In this document: piece after piece, positions 8,381 to 16,160 of the stretch
Layout: every line of letters starts with the position of its first letter
Position numbering within the stretch: the stretch's first letter is position 1
From: Cyanobacteria bacterium RYN_339
GTDB lineage: Bacteria; Cyanobacteriota; Sericytochromatia; S15B-MN24; JAQBPE01
Assembly: GCA_028287685.1 (NCBI GenBank)
Contig: JAQBPE010000206.1
Coordinates: 1-32,344 of the forward strand
Reading direction: 5' to 3'
Length of the DNA stretch: 32,344 bases
Position numbers and translations under genes: made by a program
The notes under the pieces: generated by a model
What the model was told of the DNA's origin: nothing
Databases searched by the model: none
The model's input: the letters and a program-made list of their open reading frames with translations, nothing else

Positions 8381-8386
8381 GTTATA
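8381..8386 (-). promoter_or_regulatory. Candidate -10 box for ABC-F/lipoprotein unit
   Basis: TATAAC read on the minus strand lies about 33 bases before the ATG at 8347, in the 74-base gap after the NHL lipoprotein gene. A matching -35 is poor, so this is a weak call. Confidence 0.35.
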
Positions 8387-8421
8387 CCGTATTCGCGCCG
8401 ATCTCGAACGGTTCAGGCACG

Positions 8422-11244
8422 TTAGAAGGTTCCGGCGGGCAGCACGCGGATGAGGTTGGCGCCGGGATCGGCGATGGCGAGCCGGCCGTCGGGGGCGATC
8501 GCCACGCCAATCGACATCACCAGCCCGTCCTCCGACGTGGGATCGGGGAAGTACTTGCTGTCGGGGCCGGCGACGTTGGTGACGGCGCCGTCGCGCGCGA
8601 TTTTCCGCACGCGGGAGTAGCTCGGCGGCAAGGCGCTGAAGAGCAAGTCCAGCTGGTCGCCCGGCAACGTGAGGTAGAGCGGCAGGGCGACGCGGCCGAG
8701 CTCGGCGACGTACAGGTTGTCCTGGGCGTCGAAGGCGAGCCCGGACGGGCCGAAGAAGGCCACCTCGTGTGCGGTCTTGCCGGACGCGGTGTCGCCGGTG
8801 GCCAAGCCGGTCAGGAAGGCCGAGAACGGGGTCCCGGCGTAGGTCGAGATGGTGGGCTCGACCCCGCCGGGATCGTGGATCCGGCTGACCAACAAGCTTG
8901 CGGTGTCGGCCACGTACAGATCGCCCTGGCTGTCGAAGGCGAGCCCGCCGGGGAACGACAGGGGTGCGCGCTTCGCCGGGCCCTCCGCCCCGACGGGCAG
9001 GACATCCGGGCCCAGCACGACGATCGTGTCGGACGAATGGCCGACGCCCGCCACGAGTTCCACGAAGCCATCCGCGGCAAGGCGTAGGATTTGGCCACTG
9101 CCGGAGGACCAGTAGGGGCGACCGTCCGGGCCGATGGCCAGGCCGATCGCACGCACGCGGAAGTTCGACGCCGGCACGCGCTCGCCCGGCTTCAGGGTCA
9201 GCGCGCCGTCGTCCCCCGCCGCCGTCTCGATGACGCCGTCCGGTCGGACCTTGCGCAAGCGCGAGTTCGCCGCGTCGATGACCCACAGCGTGCCGTCGTG
9301 CTCCGCGAGCGCCTTGGGCGCGGCAAGCAACGCGCTGGTGGCCGGTCCGCCATCACCGCCGAGGCCAGCCACGCTGCCCGCGATGGTGGTGAAGCCAGCG
9401 CCGTCGAAGCGATCGATCCGGTTGCTGCCCGTCTCCGCAACCACCAGGTGGTTTTGCGCGTCGAACGCGACGCCATAAGGGCCGTCGATCGCCAGGGCCC
9501 GCAAATCGCCGCCGCCGTCCGTGCGGGTGGTGCCCGCGCGCACCTTCCAGGAACCGTCCGGCCCGAGCGCGCGGATGAGGTTGAGGCCGACGTCTGCCAC
9601 AAGCAGCGTGCCATCGGGCGCCACCAGAAGGTTGCGCGGCTTCGCCAGGTCGGCCGCGCCCGCGGCTCCCTCCCCCGCAACCACGCGGCGGGTGCCATCC
9701 GGGGCGATCGCCGTGACCCTGGCCGGGTGGGGCTCGCTGACGTAAACCGTGCCGTCCGGCGCCAGCGCCAAGTAGCCGTCCTCGATCTCCGGGATGGTGA
9801 AGCCGCTCGCGAGCGTCTTGACGGTGCCGTCGGCGCCGCGCCGCAGCACCGCGGAGCTGCCGTCTCCCTTGATGCCCACCAGGACGTACAGGGCACCGTC
9901 CGCGCCGGCGGCGACCCCATAAATCTGCATGCCGCGGGTGATCGGAGGCATGGCGATGTTGCGCAAGATGCCGTCGCTCCCCAGCGAGAGCAGCCGGGCC
10001 GTCGACAAGTCGCCATTCAGCGTATGCGCTTCGCCGATGTACAGCGTCCCATCGGGACCGATGGCCATCCGGTTGGCCGACAGCGAGGTGGAGGTCGCGG
10101 GCACGTCGACTGCGCCGGCGTCGCTCTTGCCCGTACCGGCGGCCGTGCTGACCTCCCCCGAGGGCGAGATCTTGTAGACGTAGGTGCCGGCCGTGAAGTT
10201 GCCGCAGATATAGAACGTGCCGTCCGGCGCCCGCACCGCGTCTTGCAGCGCCGGGAAGTTGCGCTTGACCTTGCCGCGCACCACATCCGCGAAGGTGGAC
10301 AGCTTGCCGTCCGGCGAGACCTGGCGGATGCGCCCGAAGCCGAACTCCGCGACGTACAGGTTGTTTTGCTGGTCCAGCGCGATGGCGCGCGGCCCGTAGA
10401 TGGCTACCGACGTGGCCTGTAGCCCCTCACCCAGCCGTGCCTGGCCCAACAGCAGGGCCTGGATCTCCTTGAGCGTGCCGTCCACGGCCGGCGCCTTGGA
10501 CCGCAAGGTGTCGGTCAGCGCGACCAGGGTCTCCGGCTTGTAGTCCGGCGCCTGCTCGATCAAGGCTTGGGCGGACGTGAGGCCCGCCTGCAGCTTGACC
10601 GCTTCGGCGCCCGGCAGCTTGTCGAAGGTCGGCTGGTCGCCGCGCACGTAGTTGGAGAGCACGTAGGTGGCGGCCAGGGAGCTGGCCGTGTCGATGGCCT
10701 GGCTGGCCGTCTTGCCGGTCGCGCGCGGCAACATGGCCGAGAGCTCACCGCCGTTCCAGAGGCGGATGCGCAGGACCAGGTTGCGCGCGGGCAAGACACC
10801 CGCCAGCTTGTAGTTGCCTTGCGCATCCGTCATGGCCGCGAGGGGCGTGCCGTCCGTACCCAGGGCGGGCTTGCCGGCGGCATCCAGCACCGTGATCTTG
10901 GCGTCGGCGAGGGCGAACTCTCGCGGGCCCTTGGTCGCGAGCAGCCGCTGCTTGACCTTGGCCGTCAGGCCGGATCCGTTGTTGGCGATGATCGCGCCGC
11001 TGTTGTTGCTGATGATGCCGCCGCCGTTGTCGGAGATGATCCCACCGCCGTTGTCGCTGATGATGTTGCCGCCCGCATCCGAGAGCAACTTGACCTTGCC
11101 GGTCAACGTGGTGGCCTCGGCGGCGAGCTTGGGCGTGGCGCCCGCGGGCACGCTGGGGCGCGCGACGGGAGGCTTGGTCACGCAGCCGGTTGCGAGGGCC
11201 ACAGCAGCCAAGAACGGTAGCACACGACGGAAGGTTGCTGGCAT
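8422..11244 (-). CDS. Asn-Gly repeat lipoprotein with NHL beta-propeller
   Basis: A 940-residue predicted lipoprotein. The signal peptide ends in LATGC (Cys21). Two IISDNGGG units, IISNNSGA and IIANNGSG follow, then the linker GLTAKVKQRLL and a beta-sandwich-like segment (ADAKITVLDAAGKPALG, GNYKLAGVLPARNLVLRI). From about residue 270 to the end the protein has many NHL/SMP-30-like repeats such as GPRAIALDQQNNLYVAEFGFGRIRQVSPDG and later LAFDSQGDLYVADT, expected to fold as one or two beta-propellers for binding. Repeats and linker match the four lipoproteins downstream, but the helical C-terminal domain is replaced. The ATG at 11244 lacks a close Shine-Dalgarno and follows TATAGT by 6 bases. 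Ligand unknown. Confidence 0.85.
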   Translation of the reverse strand: MPATFRRVLPFLAAVALATGCVTKPPVARPSVPAGATPKLAAEATTLTGKVKLLSDAGGNIISDNGGGIISDNGGGIISNNSGAIIANNGSGLTAKVKQRLLATKGPREFALADAKITVLDAAGKPALGTDGTPLAAMTDAQGNYKLAGVLPARNLVLRIRLWNGGELSAMLPRATGKTASQAIDTASSLAATYVLSNYVRGDQPTFDKLPGAEAVKLQAGLTSAQALIEQAPDYKPETLVALTDTLRSKAPAVDGTLKEIQALLLGQARLGEGLQATSVAIYGPRAIALDQQNNLYVAEFGFGRIRQVSPDGKLSTFADVVRGKVKRNFPALQDAVRAPDGTFYICGNFTAGTYVYKISPSGEVSTAAGTGKSDAGAVDVPATSTSLSANRMAIGPDGTLYIGEAHTLNGDLSTARLLSLGSDGILRNIAMPPITRGMQIYGVAAGADGALYVLVGIKGDGSSAVLRRGADGTVKTLASGFTIPEIEDGYLALAPDGTVYVSEPHPARVTAIAPDGTRRVVAGEGAAGAADLAKPRNLLVAPDGTLLVADVGLNLIRALGPDGSWKVRAGTTRTDGGGDLRALAIDGPYGVAFDAQNHLVVAETGSNRIDRFDGAGFTTIAGSVAGLGGDGGPATSALLAAPKALAEHDGTLWVIDAANSRLRKVRPDGVIETAAGDDGALTLKPGERVPASNFRVRAIGLAIGPDGRPYWSSGSGQILRLAADGFVELVAGVGHSSDTIVVLGPDVLPVGAEGPAKRAPLSFPGGLAFDSQGDLYVADTASLLVSRIHDPGGVEPTISTYAGTPFSAFLTGLATGDTASGKTAHEVAFFGPSGLAFDAQDNLYVAELGRVALPLYLTLPGDQLDLLFSALPPSYSRVRKIARDGAVTNVAGPDSKYFPDPTSEDGLVMSIGVAIAPDGRLAIADPGANLIRVLPAGTF
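10960..11090 (-). repeat. Asn-Gly repeats, NHL lipoprotein
   Basis: Four consecutive 8-residue units near the N-terminus (about residues 58-90), followed directly by the GLTAKVK linker shared with the tandem paralogs. Confidence 0.8.
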
Positions 11245-11250
11245 GCATCA

Positions 11251-11256
11251 ACTATA
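11251..11256 (-). promoter_or_regulatory. Candidate -10 box, leaderless start
   Basis: TATAGT on the minus strand ends exactly 6 bases before the ATG at 11244. No -35 or Shine-Dalgarno is evident. It lies back to back with the clpP promoter. Confidence 0.45.
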
Positions 11257-11288
11257 CCCGCCTGCCAGCAAGGGAGCCTCGGTGGAAC

Positions 11289-11316
11289 TTGCGCCCGCGT
11301 CGCACTCCGCTATAAT
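11289..11316 (+). promoter_or_regulatory. Sigma70-type promoter of clpP
   Basis: TTGCGC (11289-11294), a 16-base spacer and a perfect TATAAT (11311-11316). The expected transcription start is near 11323, leaving a short leader with a GGAG Shine-Dalgarno before the clpP ATG at 11351. Confidence 0.75.
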
Positions 11317-11350
11317 GGGCGGGCTTCAGGAACCCTGACAGGAGACCCGC

Positions 11351-12010
11351 ATGACCTTTGATCCCTACATGGGCCTCGTCCCCACCGTCGTCGAATCCAC
11401 CAGCCGTGGCGAGCGTGGCTGGGACATCTTCAGCCGCCTGCTCAAGGAACGCATCATCTTCCTGGGCACGCCGATCGACGACGACGTGGCGAACCTCATC
11501 ATCGCCCAGCTCCTGTTCCTGGAGTCCGAAGATCCCGGCAAGGACATCATGATGTACGTCAACAGCCCCGGCGGCGTGGTGACGGCCGGCATGGCCATCT
11601 ACGACACCATGCAGTACATCCAATCCGACGTCTCGACCGTCTGCCTGGGCCAAGCTGCGTCGATGGGCTCGTTCCTGCTGGCGGCCGGCGCCCCCGGCAA
11701 GCGCATCGCGCTGCCGAACAGCCGCATCATGATCCACCAGCCGCTGGGCGGCGCGCGCGGCCAGGCCACGGACATCCAGATCCAAGCCCAGGAAATCCTG
11801 CGCATGAAGAAGTACCTCACGCAGCTGCTCTCGATCCACACCAAGCAGCCGGAAGAGAAGCTGATGAAGGACATGGAGCGCGACTTCTACATGTCGGCGC
11901 AGGAAGCCAAGGACTATGGCCTGGTCGACCAGGTGCTGGTGCCGCGCATCGGCGAGGACAACGTGCCCATGCCTCCGATGGAAGGCGGCGAGGGCGACGT
12001 CAAGAAGTAG
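11351..12010 (+). CDS. clpP: ATP-dependent Clp protease proteolytic subunit
   Basis: ClpP forms the barrel-shaped serine protease core that degrades unfolded proteins delivered by Clp ATPases in the cytoplasm. The 219-residue product is of usual length, and the triad is complete: Ser104 in GQAASMGS, His129 in MIHQP, and Asp178 in ERDFYMS. The MYVNSPGG motif that lines the active site is present near 68-75. The ATG at 11351 has CAGGAG about 6 bases upstream. The partner gene clpX, commonly adjacent, is not seen here; instead a 90-residue unknown and an asparaginase follow without gaps. The C-terminal tail ([12 protein letters not shown]) is acidic and probably disordered. Confidence 0.97.
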   Translation: MTFDPYMGLVPTVVESTSRGERGWDIFSRLLKERIIFLGTPIDDDVANLIIAQLLFLESEDPGKDIMMYVNSPGGVVTAGMAIYDTMQYIQSDVSTVCLGQAASMGSFLLAAGAPGKRIALPNSRIMIHQPLGGARGQATDIQIQAQEILRMKKYLTQLLSIHTKQPEEKLMKDMERDFYMSAQEAKDYGLVDQVLVPRIGEDNVPMPPMEGGEGDVKK

Positions 12011-12283
12011 GTGCCGAGGGCAACTCGCACCTTTAACACGGACCTGGCCGAGCTGGCGTACCAGATCGGCCGGTCCGACGCGTTTGGCCGCATCAACGCG
12101 GAGTTCCAGGGGCGCGTGATCGACGACCAGGAGGCCCAGGAGCGGGTCTTGGAGCTCCTGGACACCGGCAATTGCAAGCTCTACGGCGACCATGGGCCGG
12201 AAGAATGGTCGTGGGCGCTCGACGAGCGCGAGACCAGCGTGCTGGCGAGCACGCTCTACCGGGAGGGGCTCGGCGGCACGTGA
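12011..12283 (+). CDS. Hypothetical 90-residue protein
   Basis: The frame starts with GTG immediately after the clpP TAG and ends in TGA overlapping the GTG of the asparaginase gene (GTGA). This tight packing on both sides, with no ATG available, supports translation by coupling. The protein is acidic, with LAELAYQIGRSDAFGRINAEFQGRV-type helix, EAQERVLELLDTGN and a Trp-rich EEWSWALDERE stretch. There is no signal peptide or membrane segment. I do not recognise the family. Confidence 0.6.
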   Translation: MPRATRTFNTDLAELAYQIGRSDAFGRINAEFQGRVIDDQEAQERVLELLDTGNCKLYGDHGPEEWSWALDERETSVLASTLYREGLGGT

Positions 12284-13275
12284 AGCGCCTGCTGTTGCTC
12301 CACACCGGCGGCACGCTGGGCATGGACGCCACGACCGGCGGGGCCTTGCGCCCGGGCGGCGCGCTCGAGGGCGTCTTCCGCTACATCCCGGAGGCGCTGG
12401 AGCTCGCGGACATCGAGACGCGGGTGCTCTTCAACGAAGACAGCGCCAACATGCAAATCGCCCACTGGCGAGCCGTGGCCGAGGCCATCACCGGGGCGTT
12501 GGACGCGTACGACGGCTTCGTCGTCATCCACGGCACGGACACGATGGCCTACACGGCCGCCGCGCTGTCGTTCGCGCTGGAGAACCTGCCCAAGCCCGTG
12601 ATCCTGACGGGCGCCCAGCGCCCGATCGGCGCGATCCGGACGGACGCCAAGACCAACTTGGTGAACGCCCTGTCGCTCGCGACCCACGACGTGCCGGAGG
12701 TGGGCATCTTCTTCAACCACCGGCTCTTCCGCGGCAACCGCGCCAAGAAGGTCAGCATCGACGACTTCGATGCCTTCTCTTCGCCGAACTACCCGCCCCT
12801 GGCGGAGGTCGGCCTGCACCTCGTGCTGCACGACGAGCGGGTGCGCCGCCCGGCCGGCCTGTTCCACCCCAACCCCACGTTCTCCGACAAGGTGCTGGTG
12901 CTGCGCCTGTTCCCCGGCATGCGCCCGGAGCACCTGGCGCCGTTGCTCGACGGCGAGGCCCTGGGCTTCGTGATCGAGGCCTACGGCGCGGGCAACGTGC
13001 CCGTGGTGGAGCGCAGCCTGCTGCCCTTCATCGCGGAGGCCACGAAGCGCGGCAAGCTGGTGGCCCTGTGCTCCCAGGCCCTCGCGGGCAACGTGGACCT
13101 CACGCTCTACGAGAGCGGCCAACGGGCCATGGAGGCCGGGGCGCTCGCGTGCGCGGACATGACGGTGGAGGCCGCCGTCGTGAAGCTGATGTACCTGCTG
13201 GGGCGCTTCAACGAGGACACGCGCCAGGTTACCCGGAACTTCAGCGTGCCCCTGGCCGGTGAGCTGACCGTCTAG
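12280..13275 (+). CDS. L-asparaginase, cytoplasmic type I-like
   Basis: Hydrolyses L-asparagine to aspartate and ammonia. The 331-residue protein begins VKRLLLLHTGGTLGM, in which Thr9 of TGGT is the expected nucleophile. The second signature, HGTDTMAYTAAAL, carries the Thr-Asp pair of the active site. The motif IRTDAKTNLVNAL and the absence of a signal peptide fit the cytoplasmic type I group. The start is the GTG at 12280, which overlaps the preceding stop; the frame is open further upstream but without family sequence. Its TAG shares the palindrome CTAG with the TAG of the convergent gene. Some family members act on glutamine or in glutamyl-tRNA amidation, so asparagine specificity is an inference. 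Confidence 0.88.
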   Translation: MKRLLLLHTGGTLGMDATTGGALRPGGALEGVFRYIPEALELADIETRVLFNEDSANMQIAHWRAVAEAITGALDAYDGFVVIHGTDTMAYTAAALSFALENLPKPVILTGAQRPIGAIRTDAKTNLVNALSLATHDVPEVGIFFNHRLFRGNRAKKVSIDDFDAFSSPNYPPLAEVGLHLVLHDERVRRPAGLFHPNPTFSDKVLVLRLFPGMRPEHLAPLLDGEALGFVIEAYGAGNVPVVERSLLPFIAEATKRGKLVALCSQALAGNVDLTLYESGQRAMEAGALACADMTVEAAVVKLMYLLGRFNEDTRQVTRNFSVPLAGELTV

Positions 13276-13691
13276 ACCAGCGCCCGGAGGTCGGCCAGCA
13301 GCTTGCCGGCCAGGCCGTCGCGCGCGTCGGCGGGCAGGTGGGCTTCCAGGCGCTCCGCCAAGGTGGCCGGTGGGTAGACCTGGCGCCACTCGTTGCCGTC
13401 CCAGGCGATCTTCACCAGCATCCCCTCCGTGCCGTTGACGGGTCGGTGGTGCAGCCAGGCCAGCGTGATCGGTCCGCCGGGCTCCGCGCCGTCCAGCGCC
13501 GCCAGGAGCTCGACAAGCCCGCGGCCGCTCTCATCGGAGGCCGCGCGTGCCGCCAGCGCGATCATGCGCTCGCGGGTGGTGCCGCCCTGGCTGCGCGCGT
13601 GGCGCACGGCCGCCACGCCCCAGAAGGTCAGGCCCGCGGCCACGGCCAGGAAGCCCGCCAGGATGAGGATCACGAAGCTGACGATCATCAT
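13272..13691 (-). CDS. Small membrane-anchored hypothetical protein
   Basis: A 139-residue protein with one N-terminal membrane segment (about residues 3-27) and a soluble domain containing WLHHRPVNGTEGMLVKIAWDGNEWRQVYPP. The start ATG at 13691 overlaps the stop of the upstream gene (ATGA), so the two are probably translated together. The stop shares CTAG with the convergent asparaginase gene. No family is recognised. The soluble part may face either side of the membrane. Confidence 0.7.
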   Translation of the reverse strand: MMIVSFVILILAGFLAVAAGLTFWGVAAVRHARSQGGTTRERMIALAARAASDESGRGLVELLAALDGAEPGGPITLAWLHHRPVNGTEGMLVKIAWDGNEWRQVYPPATLAERLEAHLPADARDGLAGKLLADLRALV

Positions 13692-14179
13692 TGCTTCAAG
13701 GCCACCTGCACGAGCACGCTGCGCAGCGCGGGGTTGCAGTACACGTTGTACTCGTACTTGCGCTTGAGGGGGTTGAAGCCGCCCAGGTCCTTCTTGCTGC
13801 TCTTGCCGGCCTGGATCCCATCCTCGAAGGCGGCGTAGACCTGGTCGGCGTCTTCTTTCTCGAGGCCGGTCTCCTTCAGGAACATCTGCACCACCTTCTC
13901 GAGCCGCGCGCGTTCGCGCGGGTGGTTGGGCAGAGGCAGGATCACGGTTTCCTGCACGATCGTGCCGTCCTGGGTGTCCAGGTACAGCAGCCCGTTGCCG
14001 AACATGCAGCGCGTGGCCCCGCTGAAGCGATAGCGTGCGCCCACGCGGCCGTCGTACTTGAACAGGGTGTCGCCCTTGATCAGGGCCGATTGCTTGAAGG
14101 TCAGCACGGTGTCATCCAGCTTGGCCGCGGCCGGCGCGGCCAGGGCGGCCCACAACACAAGGATCAAGAGCAGGCGCAT
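13688..14179 (-). CDS. Secreted hypothetical protein
   Basis: A 163-residue protein with a clear signal peptide (MRLLLILVLWAALAAPAAA, cleavage before Lys20). The mature part has two Cys (TRCMFGN and VYCNPALR) that could form a disulfide. The ATG at 14179 was chosen because the signal peptide begins there and GAGGG lies a few bases upstream; the frame continues upstream but runs through a terminator and two tRNA genes, which cannot be coding here. It is followed by the membrane protein at 13691 with overlapping codons. No family recognised. Confidence 0.75.
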   Translation of the reverse strand: MRLLLILVLWAALAAPAAAKLDDTVLTFKQSALIKGDTLFKYDGRVGARYRFSGATRCMFGNGLLYLDTQDGTIVQETVILPLPNHPRERARLEKVVQMFLKETGLEKEDADQVYAAFEDGIQAGKSSKKDLGGFNPLKRKYEYNVYCNPALRSVLVQVALKQ

Positions 14180-14190
14180 GACGACACCCT

Positions 14191-14227
14191 CAAAAGAAAA
14201 ACCTGGTGGAGCAACGCTCCACCAGGT
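14191..14227 (-). terminator. Intrinsic terminator of the tRNA pair
   Basis: A perfect 12-base stem (14216-14227 with 14201-14212) and a 3-base loop, followed on the minus strand by TTTTTCTTTT. It lies 2 bases after tRNA-Gln and 11 bases before the next ATG, so it should insulate the secreted-protein gene from tRNA transcription. Confidence 0.9.
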
Positions 14228-14229
14228 AG

Positions 14230-14300
14230 CTCCCCGACATGGATTCGAACCACGATACGCAGATCCAGAAACTGCAGTCCTACCATTAGACGATCGGGGA
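14230..14300 (-). tRNA. tRNA-Gln (CTG)
   Basis: A 71-base cloverleaf. The acceptor arms TCCCCGA/TCGGGGA pair fully, the D arm is GTCTAATGGTAGGAC, and the T arm CGTGG-TTCGAAT-CCATG is sound. The anticodon loop TTCTGGA gives anticodon CTG, reading CAG (Gln). The last anticodon-stem pair is a T-T mismatch. CCA is not encoded. One base separates it from tRNA-Arg upstream. Confidence 0.9.
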
Positions 14301-14301
14301 A

Positions 14302-14377
14302 TGGCGTCCCTGGCTGGACTCGAACCAGCGGCCTTCTGCTCCGGAGGCAGACGCTCTATCCACTGAGCTACAGAGAC
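14302..14377 (-). tRNA. tRNA-Arg (CCG)
   Basis: A 76-base tRNA including an encoded CCA. Acceptor GTCTCTG/CAGGGAC (one G-T pair), D arm GCTCAGTGGATAGAGC, anticodon stem TCTGC/GCAGA with loop CTCCGGA giving anticodon CCG (reads CGG, Arg), and T arm GCTGG-TTCGAGT-CCAGC. A strong promoter precedes it. Confidence 0.93.
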
Positions 14378-14387
14378 GTGAAGCCTG

Positions 14388-14416
14388 ATTGTACATGAAA
14401 TGCCCGGCATCGTCAA
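14388..14416 (-). promoter_or_regulatory. Sigma70-type promoter of the tRNA pair
   Basis: Minus-strand TTGACG (14416-14411), exactly 17 bases, then TACAAT (14393-14388). The expected start falls a few bases before tRNA-Arg. It overlaps the upstream region of the divergent HAD gene. Confidence 0.85.
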
Positions 14417-14423
14417 CCCGTGC

Positions 14424-14429
14424 TATTCT
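14424..14429 (+). promoter_or_regulatory. Candidate -10 box, leaderless start
   Basis: TATTCT ends 6 bases before the ATG at 14436, with no Shine-Dalgarno between. No good -35 is seen. It sits just outside the divergent tRNA promoter. Confidence 0.4.
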
Positions 14430-14435
14430 TGGGCG

Positions 14436-15089
14436 ATGTTCGAAGCCGTGCTTTTTGATATGGACGGGGTGGTGGTGGACAACATGCCGCTCCACCGCGA
14501 TGTCTGGACGACCTTCGCCCGCGAGCGCGGGCTGGACCCCACGGAGGCGCAGATCCGGGCCATGGATGGGCGGCGCGCGTCCGACATCCTGAAGGCCTTG
14601 CTGGGCGAATCGCTGACGCCGGACGAGATCTTGGAGCTCGCGGCGCTGCGCGAGGACATCTACCGCAAGCGCCTGGAGACGGAGACGCTGCGGGCGGTGC
14701 CGGGCATCGAGGCGTTCCTGCGCTCGCTGCGCGATAAGGGCACGGGCGCGGTGCTCGCCACCAGCGCCACGCCGGGCAACGCGGAGATCGTGCTGGACCG
14801 GCTGGACCTGGGCTGGGCGTTCGATGCCCTGGTGACCGCGGCCGACGTCACGCGCGGCAAGCCGGACCCGGAGGTCTACCACACGGCGGCATCCCGGGTG
14901 GGGACCTACGCCACGTGCTGCCTGGTGATCGAGGACGCGTTGCCGGGCCTGGCCGCCGGCATGGCGGCCGGGGCGATGTGCCTGGGTATGGCCACCAGCG
15001 AGGACGAGCCGGCCCTGCGCGGGGCCGGCGCGACCTGGGTGGCGAAGGACTTCCTGGCGCTGCCGGCCGACCTCCTGGACATGGTATAA
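14436..15089 (+). CDS. HAD hydrolase, beta-phosphoglucomutase-like
   Basis: A 217-residue haloacid dehalogenase-type phosphatase or phosphomutase. Motif I is FDMDGVV with nucleophile Asp8 and acid/base Asp10; motif II is ATSATPGN; the Lys of motif III is in GKPDPEVY; and motif IV is VIEDALPGL. The helical cap after motif I (PLHRDVWTTFARERG) matches the beta-phosphoglucomutase-like group. An ATG at 14400 is also in frame, but that start would overlap the tRNA promoter and add a non-family extension, so 14436 is preferred. The downstream gene is glucokinase, 23 bases away, so a sugar-phosphate role is plausible. Substrate unknown. Confidence 0.87.
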   Translation: MFEAVLFDMDGVVVDNMPLHRDVWTTFARERGLDPTEAQIRAMDGRRASDILKALLGESLTPDEILELAALREDIYRKRLETETLRAVPGIEAFLRSLRDKGTGAVLATSATPGNAEIVLDRLDLGWAFDALVTAADVTRGKPDPEVYHTAASRVGTYATCCLVIEDALPGLAAGMAAGAMCLGMATSEDEPALRGAGATWVAKDFLALPADLLDMV

Positions 15090-15112
15090 CGCACGCCAAA
15101 AGGAGAACCTGC

Positions 15113-16102
15113 ATGAAGCGCTTCCTGGCCGGCGACATCGGCGGCACCAAGGTCATCATGGCCCTGTACGAGGTCGAGGGCGACCAGATCACCCAGACCG
15201 CAGAGAAGCGCTACGTCAGCGCGGAGCACGCCACCTTCACGGAGATCCTGGTGGACTTCCGCAAGGAGCACGACGCCCCGGTGGCCGCCACCGGCCTGGG
15301 GGTAGCCGGCCCGGTCTTCGACCGCCGTTGCCAGGCCACCAACCTGCCATGGGTAATCGACGCGCGCGAGCTGGAGGCCTCCCAGCCCGTCGGCCGCGTG
15401 GCGCTCGTCAACGACTTCAAGGCCGCCGCGCTGGGCGTGCTGCACCTCAAGCCCGGTGAGTGGGTCGACCTCAACCCCGGCACCACCCAGCCCCATGGCC
15501 CGATCGCCGTGCTGGGCGCCGGCACCGGCCTGGGCCAGGCGCTCTTGTTCTACTCCGACAAGCGCTACCACGTGGTGCCCACGGAGGGCGGCCACAAGGA
15601 CTTCGCTCCCCGCACGGACGACGAGATCGGGTTGCTCAAGTTCCTGCGCGAGCGTCACGGGCGCGTGTCGTACGAGCGCGTGCTGTCGGGCGCCGGCCTG
15701 CATGCGGTCTACGACTACGTCGTGACCACCCGCACTTCTCCGGAGCTGGCAGAGGTGCGCGACGCCATGGCGAAGGAAGACGCGGCCGCCGTGATCTCCC
15801 AGTGGGGCCAGTCCGGCAAGGATCCCAACTGCGTGAAGGCGCTGGACATCTTCGCCACCGTCTACGGCGCGGAAGCCGGCAACCTCGCGCTGCAAATCGT
15901 GGCGACCGGCGGCGTGTACCTGACGGGTGGGATCGGGCCCAAGAACGTGGGCAAGCTGCTGGACGGCTCCTTCTTGAAGGGCTACCTGACCAAGGGGCGC
16001 TTCTCCAAGATGGTGGCGGACATCCCTTGCAAGCTGGTCACCAACAAGAACGTGGGGCTGCTTGGCGCCGCGGCGGCGGCCATGGAACTCGAGCAGCTAT
16101 AA
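15113..16102 (+). CDS. glk: Glucokinase
   Basis: Phosphorylates glucose with ATP at the entry to glycolysis. The 329-residue protein has the phosphate motif DIGGTK (8-13), the LVNDFKAAA segment with the catalytic Asp, GAGTGLGQAL, and EGGHKDFAPR, all typical of the Glk family of hexokinase-fold enzymes and not of the ROK type. Near the C-terminus is YLTGGIGPKN. The ATG at 15113 has AAGGAGA 7 bases upstream. A TATAAC overlapping the end of the HAD gene may give extra transcription. Gene pairing with the HAD enzyme fits carbohydrate metabolism. Confidence 0.92.
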   Translation: MKRFLAGDIGGTKVIMALYEVEGDQITQTAEKRYVSAEHATFTEILVDFRKEHDAPVAATGLGVAGPVFDRRCQATNLPWVIDARELEASQPVGRVALVNDFKAAALGVLHLKPGEWVDLNPGTTQPHGPIAVLGAGTGLGQALLFYSDKRYHVVPTEGGHKDFAPRTDDEIGLLKFLRERHGRVSYERVLSGAGLHAVYDYVVTTRTSPELAEVRDAMAKEDAAAVISQWGQSGKDPNCVKALDIFATVYGAEAGNLALQIVATGGVYLTGGIGPKNVGKLLDGSFLKGYLTKGRFSKMVADIPCKLVTNKNVGLLGAAAAAMELEQL

Positions 16103-16160
16103 CTATTCCTTAATCTTATCTTTACGCAAGCTTGATGTGTTCGGCGCGGATGATCGGGAC

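Noticed and set aside
8348..9286. N-terminal extension of the ABC-F frame
   Set aside because: The extension is antisense-frame sequence over the NHL lipoprotein gene; the family protein begins at 8347 with a Shine-Dalgarno.
14180..14416. Upstream extension of the secreted-protein frame through the tRNAs
   Set aside because: It would translate a terminator and two tRNA genes; the signal peptide begins at 14179.
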